Shown: positions 22,202-32,732 of the stretch, piece by piece
How the letters are laid out: each line of letters starts with the position of its first letter
Position numbering within the stretch: position 1 is the stretch's first letter
Assembly: GCF_958450345.1 (NCBI RefSeq)
Contig: NC_088780.1
Span: 32,263,667-32,327,666, forward strand
DNA: 64,000 nucleotides
Source: Calliphora vicina
Taxonomy: Eukaryota; Arthropoda; Insecta; Diptera; Calliphoridae
Reading direction: 5' to 3'
The notes under the pieces: model-generated
What the model was told of the DNA's origin: nothing
What the model saw: the letters and a program-made list of their open reading frames with translations, nothing else
Databases searched by the model: none
Made by a program: the position numbers and the translations under genes

Positions 22202-22926
22202 AACAAATAAGAGAGCTATGTGCCGAATCTTATATACCCTTCACCAAATTATACTTTAAAATACATTTTTTTAAATATTTTTAGGTAAACAAAATTTAAT
22301 TTTTTTTTAATAGTTTTTTCCAATTTTTTTTTTTGAAATTGTTTTTCAATTTTTTTTAAAAAAAAGTTTTTCCCATTTTTTTAAAATTTTTTTTTTTGAA
22401 AAAAAAATGTATGACAAAAAAAATTTTTTGATGAAAAAAAAATTCGGGTTAAAAAATATTTTTCCCGATTTTGACCCATTGTAGGTCCAACTTACTATAG
22501 CCTTATCTACATCGTTGCAATGGACTTTGAAATATCTATCATTAGAAATCCATATTGTTTATACTAATGACTTAGTAATCCAGATATAGATCAAAAATAG
22601 GTCAAAAATCGAGGTTGTCCCGGTTTTTTGCTCATATCTCCTTTATATATGGACCGATTTTGCTGATTTTAAATAGAAAACTTCTCGAAAGCATGTCTGA
22701 CAGAATTATTGAAGATTTGGATCCCGAAGATATCTGGGGTCTTCAGAAAATTGATTTCAACAGACAGACAGACGGACAGACAGAAGGACATGGCTTAATC
22801 GACTCCGCTATCTATAAGGATCCAGAATATATATACTTTATAGGGTCGGAAATGAAAAATGTAGAAATTTCAAACGGAATGACAAACTTATATATACCCT
22901 TCTCACGAAGGTGAAGGGTATAAAAA
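22202..22926 (+). mobile_element. dispersed fly repeat, copy B
   Basis: AACAAATAAGAGAGCTATGT, TGCCGAATCTTATATACCCT at the start and GGTGAAGGGTATAAAA at the end, with the whole diagnostic core between. It lacks the 131-136 bp tandem array and long CAGA tract of copy A. The 99-residue frame at 22615-22914 lies in the core and is also partly open in copy A, but it is not conserved in other copies, so I do not call a gene. Confidence 0.75.
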
Positions 22927-23280
22927 CTGAAATAAAAAAATTCTTATCGAAAATTAAGAAAAAAATTTCAATTAAAAAAACAAAATATTCCAATGCATTA
23001 ACGAGATCAAAACATAACAAAATATTCATAAAAATTAACAAAGCAATTTCAAAATAATAAAAAAGTGCATTTAGTTTTCAAAAAATAAATCTGTTATTCG
23101 CATATGTGTTTTCCGTTTCTTGTTGTTTGATGCCGCGTTATATACAAATCGTGTAAAAAAGTCGCGTATTTGAAAAAATGGTTGCTAATTAGATTTCGCG
23201 TTATATCGAATTCGCGTAAATAAAGTACCGCGTAAATGGAGGCTTACCTGTATAGAAAAAATAGTAATTTTAAAATAATA

Positions 23281-23730
23281 AAATTTAAATTTGACTATCA
23301 TAACCAAATGTAGAAATTCTATGCTATTCTTTAAATTCACTATGTTGCATACAAACTATAATTTTGAGCCGCTATAACTTCAAAACTACTAAACAGTTTT
23401 CATTAAAATTTTGAATATAATGAAGTCTTTTCTATTTAAATATTAAAAAAAAAGTTATTAAATTCCTACATAAGTTTTAACCATTTTTGGCCAAGATCAA
23501 AACACTGTGCGACGTACATAAGGCCATAGTAAGTTCGACCTACAATGGATCAAAATAGGGAAAAATATTTTTTAAACCCATTTTTTTACTAATAAATTTA
23601 AAAAGAACTAAATTTTAAAAATCCAAAAAAAAAATATTTTAAATTTTTATTTTAAAGTACATATAATTAATTGAAGGGTTTATAAGATATGGCAATAGCG
23701 AATATAGCTCTCTTGCTTGTTAGATATCAA
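23281..23730 (-). repeat. composite repeat, second of the direct pair
   Basis: Same structure as 21851-22200. Here the inverted dispersed-repeat part continues to its beginning (inverse reads AACAAGCAAGAGAGCTATAT) at about 23725. The shared internal junction CACTGTG/CGACGTA shows the two are copies of one composite. Confidence 0.65.
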
Positions 23731-24486
23731 TATTGTCTACATTAATAACAGTAATCCAGATAATGATCAATAACTATTCATGTTTTTTTGCTTATGTCTC
23801 AGAAATTTGTGGGTCGATTTTAAATAGCAACCGAACCGGTACTACAGCACACAGAGGGATGGCCTCATACATTTTTTGGCAAAAATTATAAGGAGTGGCC
23901 GTAGAGCGCTGAAATTTGGCACAGGGATTTATATGGACCAAACTAAGAAAAAAAAAATTTTATCAAAATCGACCACGCCCAACGCCCACTGCCCATACAG
24001 TCCAAATGGATTTTTTCGTATAAAATTTTTCCTATCCAAGTAAAAGTTTAGAAATTTGGTACACATATTTCCTGAAACTAAAGAAGAACGCATGCCGATT
24101 TTCAATAAAATCGGCCATGCCCACCGCCCACGAAACCCATACATAGATACGAATTTTTTTGATATTTCGTTTATTATTCGACAAAAAATTTTAAGTTTTC
24201 ATCCTGTTTCGAAAACTTCCGAAAACTATTTTTTCTTTTAATCGAAACAAGACACTCCCAACTTTCATTTTATTAAAGAAACAGCTTGGGGTAAAGTGGG
24301 GCTACATTTTTTTTCTCCATGGAAAATCAAAAATAAAATAATTTTTAGAGACTTATAGATTTGGGCACATCTTCTTAACGGTTTATGATATCCCTATAAT
24401 TTTTTTTTTTATTTATGGAGAAATGTTATATTTTTCCAAATATGTTAAAGGTAAATGGTATCATTAGGAAAATTATACATATATAT

Positions 24487-27158
24487 TAGAGTGACAGCCG
24501 ATTTTTTTTTTTTAGATTTCAAAGAGTGCCGGGTGGAATATTGTGACACTAGGCCTAAATGTTAAGTGCTGAAAATTTGAGCCAAATCGGGCAACGATTT
24601 CTGGACGCGCATCGAGGTCAAAGTTCAGATATACAGTGAGCGTCAAAAGTGAGTAAACACCAAAAATTATTTGATTTTTTTTAAGATAATAAAAATCCTA
24701 AAATCTATCCATCGATTAAAATTTAAAAGTTTCGATTTGATGGAGATTGAGTTGAATAATAGAATCGGTTCTGAAAAAAGAAGATTTAAGTCGGAATATA
24801 ATGATTTTTATGATCTTAAAAAAATCAAAGAATTCACTGGTGTTTACTCACTTTTGACGCTCACTGTATGCAAAATTTTACTGTTAATATGGAATAAATA
24901 GGTGAAACTCGTTAACTTTCTGCATTTTTTTCTAGAAATATGTAGATTTATTTATATTAATAAATATTACATTAAAAAAAAAGTTTTGGAAATTAACCCT
25001 GTATCTCCTTTGGTTCAAAATGACCCAAAAACTGTATTATCGCCAAAATTAGAGAAAAATAAAAATTTTTCAGTTTTTGAAAAAATTTTGCTACTAAATA
25101 AATACTTTTGCAATTGAATGCAAAAGAATCGAAATATGTACGTAATTATCGTTGTAATGAGATATAAATGACAAAATTTGATTAAAAAATGTTAAAGTTA
25201 TTACAAATTCGCCAGACCATTAGCGTGTTTCAGGCCACTTGAACAAAAAATTTAGAAAAAAAATTAAGAAATTTCGAGAAAAATTAAAATAAAAGCTCAT
25301 TTCTACTTAAAATATGTCCATATGTACTTGTATATGAGTTTTTGCCTTCGTAGGATACCGTTAACCTATTCGCAGGTATGGCCAAAAAAAATAATTTTTT
25401 TTAACGGCTGTTTCAAAACTCCATTTTCAAATTTTTAAAAATTTTGTTAAACAAATTTCAGATTTTTTCGATCATCACATTGGGGTTTATTGAGATCAAA
25501 ATAGGGAATAAAAATATGAAAAAGTTATGTCAATACCTCTTACAGTTTTTCCGTACCTGCGATTTAAATTTTGCGTTTTTCAAGAAAAAATAATTTTTTG
25601 TCCATATTTAGGCGAATGAGTCCAATTTCCTTACTGTTATAAATTTTAAGTAAAACCTATTCATAATATTATAGTCCTTGTAATTTTAAATATGTTCTGA
25701 AAGTTTTACTAAAATCGCAAAACGATAACCTTTGAATCGCGAAGGTCAAAGGTCAAATTTTTCAATATTTGGAATTTCTAATGAAAAGATAGCGAAATGT
25801 TATATATTTTTGGGCCGATTTTAATGTAACTTAAGGAAAATATAACATAAAGTCAAGAATTTTAAATAAAAGCACAAAAATGGAAATTAACCCTTAGCAG
25901 CACTTGGGGTCCAAATTACCCTCAACTTTTAAAATCACGCAAAACACAACCATTTTGACCCCAAGTCCTCTTAAAGTTTAAAATTCATTTTTGCACTGTT
26001 GTTGTAAATGCTAGACCCCAATATATATTTTCCTCAAGTTTCATGAAAATCGGCCCAAAAATATATAACATTTCGCTATCTTTTCATTAGAAATTCCAAA
26101 TATTGAAAAATTTTACCTTTGACCTTCGCGATTCAAAGGTTATCGTTTTCCGATTTTAGTAAAACTTTCAGAACATATTTAAAATTACAAGGACTATAAT
26201 ATTATGAATAGGTTTTACTTAAAATTTATAACAGTAAGGAAATTGGACTCATTCGCCTAAATATGGACAAAAAATTAGTTTTTCTTGAAAAACGCAAAAT
26301 TTAAATCGCAGGTACGGAAAAACTGTAAGAGGTATTGACATAATTTTTTCATATTTTTATTCCCTATTTTGATCTCAATAAATCCCAATGTGATGATCAA
26401 AAAATTCTGAAATTTGTTTAACAAAATTTTTAAAAATTTGAAAATGTAGATTTGAAACAGCCGTTAAAAAAAATTATTTTTTTTGGCCATACCTGCGAAT
26501 AGGTTAACGGTATCCTTCGAAGACAATAACTCATATACAAGTACATATGGACATATTTTAAGTAGAAATGAGCTTTTATTTTAATTTTTCTCGAAATTTC
26601 TTAATTTTTTTTCTAAATTTTTTGTTCAAGTGGCCTGAAACACGCTAATGGTCTGGCGAATTTGTAATAACTTTAACATTTTTTAATAAAATTTTGTCAT
26701 TTATATCTCATTACAACGATAATTACGTACATATTTCGATTCTTTTGCATTCAATTGCAAAAGTATTTATTTAGTAGCAAAATTTTTTAAAAAACTGAAA
26801 AATTTGCATTTTTCTCTAATTTTGGCGATAATACAGTTTTCGGGTCATTTTGAACCAAAGGAGATACAGGGTTAATTTCCAAAACTTTTTTTTTAATGTA
26901 ATATTCATTAATATAAATAAATCTACATATTTCTAGAAAAAAATGCAGAAAGTTAACGAGTTTCACCTATTTATTCCATATTAACAGTAAAATTTTGCAT
27001 ATATCTGAACTTTGACCTCGATGCGCGTCCAGAAATCGTTGCCCGATTTGGCTCAAATTTTCAGCACTTAACATTTAGGCCTAGTGTCACAATATTCCTC
27101 CCGGCACTCTTCAAAATTTTAACAAAAATTTTTTTCCATACAACTGATTGTCACTCTA
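24487..27158. mobile_element. 2.67 kb palindromic hAT-like foldback element
   Basis: Nearly the whole element is an inverted repeat: the left arm from 24487 and the right arm from 27158 match through landmarks such as GTGACACTAGGCCTAAATGT, GAAATCGTTGCCCGATTTGG (inverse), GCGAATAGGTTAACGGTAT (inverse) and TGTCAATACCTCTTACAG. The arms meet at GACCCCAAG / CTTGGGGTC (about 25905-25965) with a loop of some 45 bp. Ends are TAGAGTGACA, flanked by ATATATAT on both sides (24479-24486, 27159-27166). This fits an 8 bp hAT-type duplication but is low complexity. No transposase. Each arm is about 1.2 kb without the nested insertion. Confidence 0.85.
24634..24866. mobile_element. 233 bp TA-flanked MITE nested in the left arm
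   Basis: Perfect 29 bp inverted repeats beginning CAGTGAGCGTCAAAAGTGAG, flanked by TA on both sides. The right arm of the palindrome carries the uninterrupted site (AGATATATGCAAAA, inverse near 26994-27006), so the insertion and its TA duplication are directly visible. TA target and CAGTGAGCG ends fit a Tc1/mariner-type MITE. The 76-residue frame at 24671-24901 is not a gene. Confidence 0.92.
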
Positions 27159-27559
27159 ATATATATACCACTGAATTGAGTGAAAATATAAGTAAATTTT
27201 TGCTTAACACCCTTGCATGGACTTTACTTCAATTTTTTAAAAAATAAAATAAAATTTTTCTTAAAACTATAAGTAAACATTTCATCTTTAAGCATTTCTC
27301 TGCAAAACTGCATCATTTGATTTTTAAAATTGAGTGTTTGAAAAATTTACTTTTTGACACCAAAATCCCTCTGTGCAGCGTATAGTATATTTATGTATGT
27401 CGATTTCAACATACAGACGGTCGGACATGACTATATCGACTCCACTACCTATAACGATCCAGAATATATACTTTATGGGGTCGCAGATATTAAAAACAGA
27501 ATGACAAACTTTTGCCACTCATGGGGAAGGGTAAAACAAGCATTTTGAGAAATCGTAGC

Positions 27560-27845
27560 CCCAATATTCAATAAACCCCCATTTTAATTAGATATATTGA
27601 CAAATGTTTTTTTTTTGGCGCCACCTTAATATACATGTATATTAGAGTGTTTGTGTGTGTGTGTGTATATATATATTTAATGGTACCCTAAGGGATTCAA
27701 CAGGACTAACAAACTAATAAATTTGAAGTTTTTCAAAATGATGATGATTATAATGAATAATTATGTAAATATATGTATTTTTAAATATAAAATAATAATA
27801 ATAATAATAATAATACAACAAACCAAAAACTAAACTATAACATAC
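27560..27845. repeat. simple repeats
   Basis: A lone TAGAGTG word at 27643, a GT/AT tract (27650-27676) and (TAA)n (about 27791-27814). No gene. Confidence 0.8.
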
Positions 27846-28029
27846 ATATGACTATAACAACAAAAATACCTAAAACTAAAAATATTTATCTATACTTGGA
27901 GTGTTACAAAAGGAGATGTTTTCATATTAAGACAATCTTGTTAAATGATACACCCTTGCCACTCATAAAATGTATAAAAATATATGAAAAAATAAAATTG
28001 AGTTTGAAAAAAAAAACTCGTCTTAAAAT

Positions 28030-28337
28030 TATTATTTCCGATTTTGATCTATTGTTGGTCCATCTTACTATGGCGTTGGAAAATTCCAAAACTAGGCCAA
28101 AAATCGAGGTATTCGTGGTTTTTTGCTTATATCTCAGCTATTTGTGGGCCGATTTTCTCTATTTAAAATAGGAACTGAACCGGGACTATAGCGGATATAT
28201 TGATGTATGTATCATGTTTGTAAGTTATTTGGGGGTTATGGAAACTTGATTTCAACATACAGACTTGCATGGCTATATCGATTCCGGAATATATTACAAA
28301 CGGAATGACTAATATATAACCTTACCACTTATGGTGA
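28030..28337 (+). mobile_element. dispersed fly repeat, copy D (3' part)
   Basis: From CCGATTTTGATCTATTGTTG to GGTGAAGGGTACAAAA. It carries the ACTATAGCGGATATATTGAT segment that is interrupted in copy C and so serves as the uninterrupted reference. The 107-residue frame overlapping its start (27848-28171) has no recognisable similarity. Confidence 0.7.
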
Positions 28338-28339
28338 AG

Positions 28340-29290
28340 GGTACAAAAACATTTCAAACAATGAAGCATTATTGGAATTTAATTAATTATAATTTTGTAA
28401 CATAATGGGAAAATTGAAATAAATGTATTTTGGAAACTTAAAAAAAACATTTCTGATGAATGTCCATTTCTGAACCAGTCTGAAACGGTCTAAATACAAA
28501 ATATTTTGATGGATTTTCGTTCAATAATATTATTTTCATCTGACAAAATTTTGAGATACTTAAAATTTCATAACTCAATTAAACTTATTTATCAAAATCC
28601 CCTTTGAAAAAGTTGTATATGTGCAAACGATATTTAATAAATTTATTAGATATAGAAAAAGTAAATATTTAAGTTATATTAATTAGAAACATTTTTGATG
28701 TATATTAAAATAATAGAAAAATACAAAACAGAAAAAAAAGCTCTAAATTAATTTTACTAAAATTGTTTATTTTAAAGGATTTTTACCAGGAAACCCCCCC
28801 AAAAAAAGAAGATATTTTTTTGTCATTATAATTCATAATTTAGGTTTTTCCCTGTATGTTTAATATGCATTTAATGATTGTTGTAAAATGTTTTAGTTTA
28901 TTTTGGGAAAATATAATAATTATAAATAAATTATATATGTTTTATATTGATTTTTTTGGTTGAACACATATAATTAAGAATAAATGTACATTCTTCTATA
29001 AAGTTTACATTATTTTTGTCAGGGCATAATGATATTACAAGTGATTTGGATTAGAATTTAATTTCTTTTTTTTAGATTTTGTTTTGTTTTAATTAGTACA
29101 TTTGTGAGGCAAATATTTTTTTGAACCATTTTACTAAAAGTCTTATCTACAAAAAAGCTTGTGTGTAATTTTAAGATAGCGAATTGTACCTTTATTATTT
29201 TTTATTTTCTTCTTTTGAGAGCTCCTTGAATATTCCCAGTTAAAATTCGAATTTTCAAATATATTTTTAAAAGCTTAATTTCTGATACTA
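28340..29290. other. AT-rich non-coding, nothing recognised
   Basis: Only A/T tracts and short poly-C (28792-28800). No element termini or coding signal. Confidence 0.6.
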
Positions 29291-29291
29291 T

Positions 29292-29545
29292 TGGGGGATT
29301 CAAACGGTCTCCTATTGTCTCGTATTGTCATAATGTCGTAAAATATTTTTTTAGTTAAAACAAATTTTTGTTGTGATGCAAACAAAAAAAATGTTATTTT
29401 ATGGCAAACCAATAAACATAGTCCAAAAAGTCTTATTAGTTTATAACTTTTTTGTTTGAAACCCAACAAAAATTTGTTTAAACTAAAAAAATATTTTAGG
29501 ACATTATGACAATACGACATAATAGGAGACCGTTTGAATCCCCCA
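29292..29545. mobile_element. 254 bp MITE with ~84 bp inverted repeats
   Basis: The ends TGGGGGATTCAAACGGTCTC match each other inverted, with similarity continuing through GTATTGTCATAATGTC and TAAAATATTTTTTTAGTT to about 84 bp. TAT flanks both ends (possible 3 bp duplication). Same family as 9912-10143 by the GGTCTC and TTGTCATAATGTC blocks. The frame at 29275-29577 is simply this palindrome read through. Confidence 0.85.
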
Positions 29546-30120
29546 TATATTGAAAATATTTTAAAATTCTTCAACATTTTGAACTTTTTTCAAAATTTTT
29601 AATTTCGAAATTGACTTGAAATGAAACTAAAAGTATTTTTTTAAGAATCCTCATGATTTTGATATTATGTTAATCACTTTAAAAAATGTTCGAACATAAC
29701 TTAGAATTTAGGAACTTAAACTCGAAATTTTGAACAAATATTGCATTGCTTTAAACATTTTTCGAACATAATAAAGAGTATTTAATTACTCTGTCCAACA
29801 GCATATTTGGAACAGAATAGCGACCCTATAATTCTGAAAGGGCATGCTGAGTAAATCTTTTGTGTAGAATAAATTTATAGTCCAGCTGTTCTGAATTTTT
29901 TTTACAGTGGGTCAAAGTTTTAATTTTTTGACTGAAAAAAATGTTGTAAGTTAATATCTGAGAGAATTATTATTGTCATATTGTGGAATTTTATGGGGAT
30001 AATTTTTGTGGAAGATCTTAACCCTCTATCTCCTCTCTTTAGGGGTAAATTTGACAATTTGTCCAAAAAAAGTCCATTCAAAAAGGACATTTAAGGATTA
30101 AAATATTCTACGAAAATTTT
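29546..30120. other. AT-rich non-coding
   Basis: No features seen. Confidence 0.5.
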
Positions 30121-30260
30121 TGCTATAGTTATCTCGTCCATATAAAATGTTTCACGCATCCAAAGTTGGAACATGAAAAAATGGCCGTATTTTTTACGTT
30201 TTTTCCATAACACATTTTGCATGGAATGTATAAAAAAATTTTAAAAATTTTCAAAATGGA
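30121..30260. repeat. fragment of the 32.7 kb Transib-type element
   Basis: GCATCCAAAGTTGGAACATG, then CGTATTTTTTACGTTTTTTC, match the inner arm of the foldback at 32920-32970 and, inverted, 33860-33900. Confidence 0.6.
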
Positions 30261-30440
30261 GCAATGTTTGTGGAGCTCCTGATGAATGAATATAAGCTTT
30301 TTCTGTTTAATGGCTTCCTTATACTGTTTAATGGCTTTTGAAACAGTGTGACGATGCGTTATATGTATTTTTGGAAATGCTATGGATTTTAAAATTGGTT
30401 TATTAATTGGAATGTAGATGCTTGGCTGGTTGGTTAACGA

Positions 30441-30558
30441 ACAGTCAAGAAGTGTCGAAAGGACACAGTTTTGACAAGTGAGATATAGTGTCATTTACAA
30501 CCTGTAGCCGTGGGTATCTCAATAGGTCATTAAGTCTAGACCCAAATACCTCACGCAG
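30441..30558 (-). pseudogene. possible extreme C-terminus of a LINE ORF2
   Basis: Minus-strand LREVFGSRLNDLLRYPRLQ resembles the '.R.FGSRL...L' tail that follows RNase H in I/LOA-like LINE proteins. It is followed by a stop and lies just beyond the LINE remnant at 31130-32283, separated by a CACAGTGGGGG-led insertion. Weak, short similarity. Confidence 0.35.
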
Positions 30559-31120
30559 CACAGTGGGGGATCTGAGAAAAAAAGTGGAAATAAATCTGTA
30601 ACTTCTAAACGAATAGGGGGCGCCGAGCCACAATGACCCAAAGTGGGGCACCTCGGGTATATCAAAAATTAAAAATGATGCCAAATTTTTGTTTGCTATC
30701 CGATTTAAAAGATTTTTATATATATGGCATCTACTAGACGAGATCTACAAAAAACTTTGCTTTAGCCATATAGTATATTTTATAGTTTACGAGTTATTCG
30801 CATTTCAAAAGTAAAATTTTATGTTTTTTTACCTACCATGGTCTGCTTTTTTGCTAATAACGGATCCAATTATTTCTCGATTTTCTTAAAGTACCTTTTA
30901 TTGAATTAACAACAAATTTATTAATAATCGTAAGAAAAAACTGCTTAAAACCCCTTACTGAGTCAAAAGTTATGTGCATTCAAACTTGAAAAAAATAAAA
31001 AAGTAGTTTTTTCGCCATTTTTTTCGAAAAAAGTACTTACATTAATTTTAAATTACGTATACAGAAAATAAGAAAAAGATAGATAATGTGTTTATATTTT
31101 TCTGAAAGATAACATCTCTT
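30559..31120. mobile_element. Transib-type left end (CACAGTGGGGG), right end not found
   Basis: CACAGTGGGGGATC follows CGCAG, and the next 60 bp (GTGGAAATAAATCTG, ACTTCTAAACG) align with the start of the element at 53514. Interior AT-rich, without coding signal. I did not find an inverted CCCACTGTG end before the LINE sequence resumes. Confidence 0.45.
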
Positions 31121-31129
31121 GTAATATTA

Positions 31130-31615
31130 TAAAAGCAAAATAATATCAAAATTCGTATTAGTGCGTGCTCCAGAGCCTTCCGAAGTAGACCTATTTTTTA
31201 TGTAAATTTCAACTTTAGACAACATGTTCTTTAAAAAAATTAAGACCTGTTTTGTATGTCCAAATAGGTTTAATAAATATGAGTCCAAGGAGATTTGTAT
31301 GCTTGTCCAGTGTCCCGTTAATACTACCATCATATAGCCCTTCCATTACATGTTATCAGTTGCATAGTTCGTTTTTCGTTAAAACAGGGCCACACTAGCT
31401 TGTCCATCCTGCATGTCTCTAATGAAGATGAAGTTGTAAATGCATTAAATGAGAGAAGTTCAAACTTTCTGTCGACAGAAATACTGCCGCGAGCATTATG
31501 ATCATATAAAATATTAAATTCTACCATGATTGCAACAATTTCATCCTGAAAAACTCTACATTCATTCGAAAGTTCTACATTCATATCCCAAGTTCGTCAC
31601 AGAATACACCACAAC
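31130..31615 (-). pseudogene. LINE RNase H / C-terminal remnant
   Basis: Minus strand: LGYECRTFE, stop, VFQDEIVAIMVEFNILYDHN (RNase H block 'VFQAEV.AI..A'), VDRKFELLSFNAFTTSSSLE (block with tracked serines), then VLTGHWTSIQISLDSYLLNL (block 'LLTGH..IG.H'). The order matches the RNase H domain and tail of I/LOA/R1-related LINEs. Several frameshifts, and catalytic residues cannot all be traced. Continues the RT part at 31736-32283 in the same orientation. Confidence 0.65.
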
Positions 31616-31735
31616 TAGAGTGGCAAACCAATTTTAGAATTATTCGAAAAACCGGTTTTTCCGATTTTTTTTTTAAACCGGTTTTTACAAATGGATGGTT
31701 TTCGAGTTATTCGACAAACCGGGATCGAAGGCAGT
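31616..31735. mobile_element. truncated TAGAGTGG element with ACCGGTTTTT palindromes
   Basis: Begins TAGAGTGGCAAACCAATTTT and contains AAAAACCGGTTTTT twice. It sits between two parts of one LINE remnant. The other end is not clear. TAGAG start suggests hAT-type. Confidence 0.45.
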
Positions 31736-32283
31736 AGCCCCACCGTCTGTATAAATTCTGATGTCATATTTGTACACGAGGTTCCCTGGAGGAAACTAAT
31801 ACTTTGAACACCCTCTCAAAAACTGTATATGGAGTAATCTAGTCCAAAGGTTGGTTTACGTTCGGAAGCCTTAGGCACAGAATCCCCGCGTGACCAGATG
31901 CATTAAGCCTCGCTGCGTTGCAGGCAGAGGTGGCCATTATGTGAAGATCTGTTGCAACAAGGTACAGTATATTGTTCAGTGCCTCTACAGAACTAGTATT
32001 CAGTGCGGCAGTTATCCCAATGCAAGCTGATCTCTGGACTTTATATAGTTGATCTATGACATAGTTTTTACTAGTTGCAATCCACCATACAACAGATACA
32101 TATGTAATAATTAACTATGTTGGGACTAAGTCCCTATTTTATACCAAAAATCTTACGACAGGTGTAATAGGTCACCGTTACCCTCTTGATCCTGTGTTGA
32201 GTATTCATTTTCCATGATAATTTAGAGTCCAGGATAATACCTAAGTATTTCGTAGATACTACAAAATACTTATATTTAATATA
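31736..32283 (-). pseudogene. LINE reverse transcriptase C-terminal remnant (RNase H-bearing type)
   Basis: Minus strand reads VVSTKYLGIILDSKLSWKMN, TQHRIKRVTVTYYTCRKIFG, K.GLSPNIVN, then after frameshifts SACIGITAALNTSSVEALNN, LVATDLHIMATSACNAARLN and IYTDGGATA. YLG.ILD.KLSWK..., GLSP..., QRSACIGITGA and the RNase H start IYTDG are classic blocks of Jockey-group LINEs carrying RNase H. The catalytic YADD part lies upstream and is not present. It is arranged head to head with the plus-strand RT at 32297. Confidence 0.75.
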
Positions 32284-32296
32284 GTTGTGAACACGA

Positions 32297-32732
32297 TCCT
32301 TGAAAGAGCCTCCGATAACGGCAGGAGGATATTGTGGTGATTACAGGGCCACCCAAAACGATCTTGATTATACAGACGATATTTGTCTACTGGCTCACAG
32401 CTACTCAGATCTCGCGGTGAATTTACGAAGCGTAACGCTGGCAGCGGAATCAGCAGGTTTGAAAATGAATGTTATGAAGACAAAAACTTTACGAATTAAT
32501 GCAATCTCCCGCAATGTATTTGCAATTGGTGCAAGAGAAATAAAAAATGTCAGCCAATTCCGCTGTAGTAGGAGCATTATATCTATTGGGAAAGGTCATC
32601 GATAATCGCTTGCAGAAGGCACGTCAAACATTTGGCCGCTTAAAACCTATTTGGAAATCACCCTCTTTATCTCTGCGTACGAAAATTGCAATCTTCAATG
32701 CCAATGTTAAATCTACCCTTCTTGAAACGCTG
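32297..32732 (+). pseudogene. LINE reverse transcriptase remnant (RTE-like), 5' part of split copy
   Basis: 32300 onwards reads ATQNDLDYTDDICLLAHSYS, a YxDD catalytic box (Y at 32369) with T for the usual A. It then reads DLAVNLRSVTLAAESAGLKM, NVMKTKTLRINAISRNVFAI and, after a frameshift, KVIDNRLQKARQTFGRLKPI, WKSPSLSLRTKIAIFNANVK. These are the palm and thumb blocks of RTE-type endonuclease-reverse transcriptases. At 32732 the frame is cut by a Transib-type foldback and resumes at 34361. Not functional. Confidence 0.8.

Larger units (their letters stand above)
23850..27375. mobile_element. Transib-type element with CACAGAGGGAT ends
   Basis: The ends are CACAGAGGGAT and inverted CACAGAGGGAT, flanked by CAGCA (23845-23849) and CAGCG (27376-27380). 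Comparison with uninterrupted dispersed-repeat copies supports a 5 bp duplication with one later change. Short CACAGWG ends and 5 bp GC-rich duplications are Transib features. Its own sequence is 23850-24486 and 27159-27375. The middle is a nested foldback. No transposase seen. The left part contains a GACCACGCCCAACGCCCACT segment of a kind common in fly repeats. Confidence 0.65.
23731..27545 (+). mobile_element. dispersed fly repeat, copy C, split by a Transib-type element
   Basis: The left part (23731-23849) ends ...AGCAACCGAACCGGTACTAC. The right part (27376-27545) resumes GTATAGTATATTTATGTATG and runs to GGGAAGGGTAAAA. In intact relatives (28150, 62760) these parts are contiguous through ACTATAGCGGATATATTGAT, which fixes the insertion point. 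Confidence 0.75.

Noticed and set aside
24671..25117. Frames inside the palindrome left arm
   Set aside because: Lie within the MITE and AT-rich arm; not mirrored in the right arm and without motifs.
27643..27660. TAGAGTGTTTG as another hAT-like end
   Set aside because: Only seven shared bases and no inverted partner; chance in AT-rich DNA.
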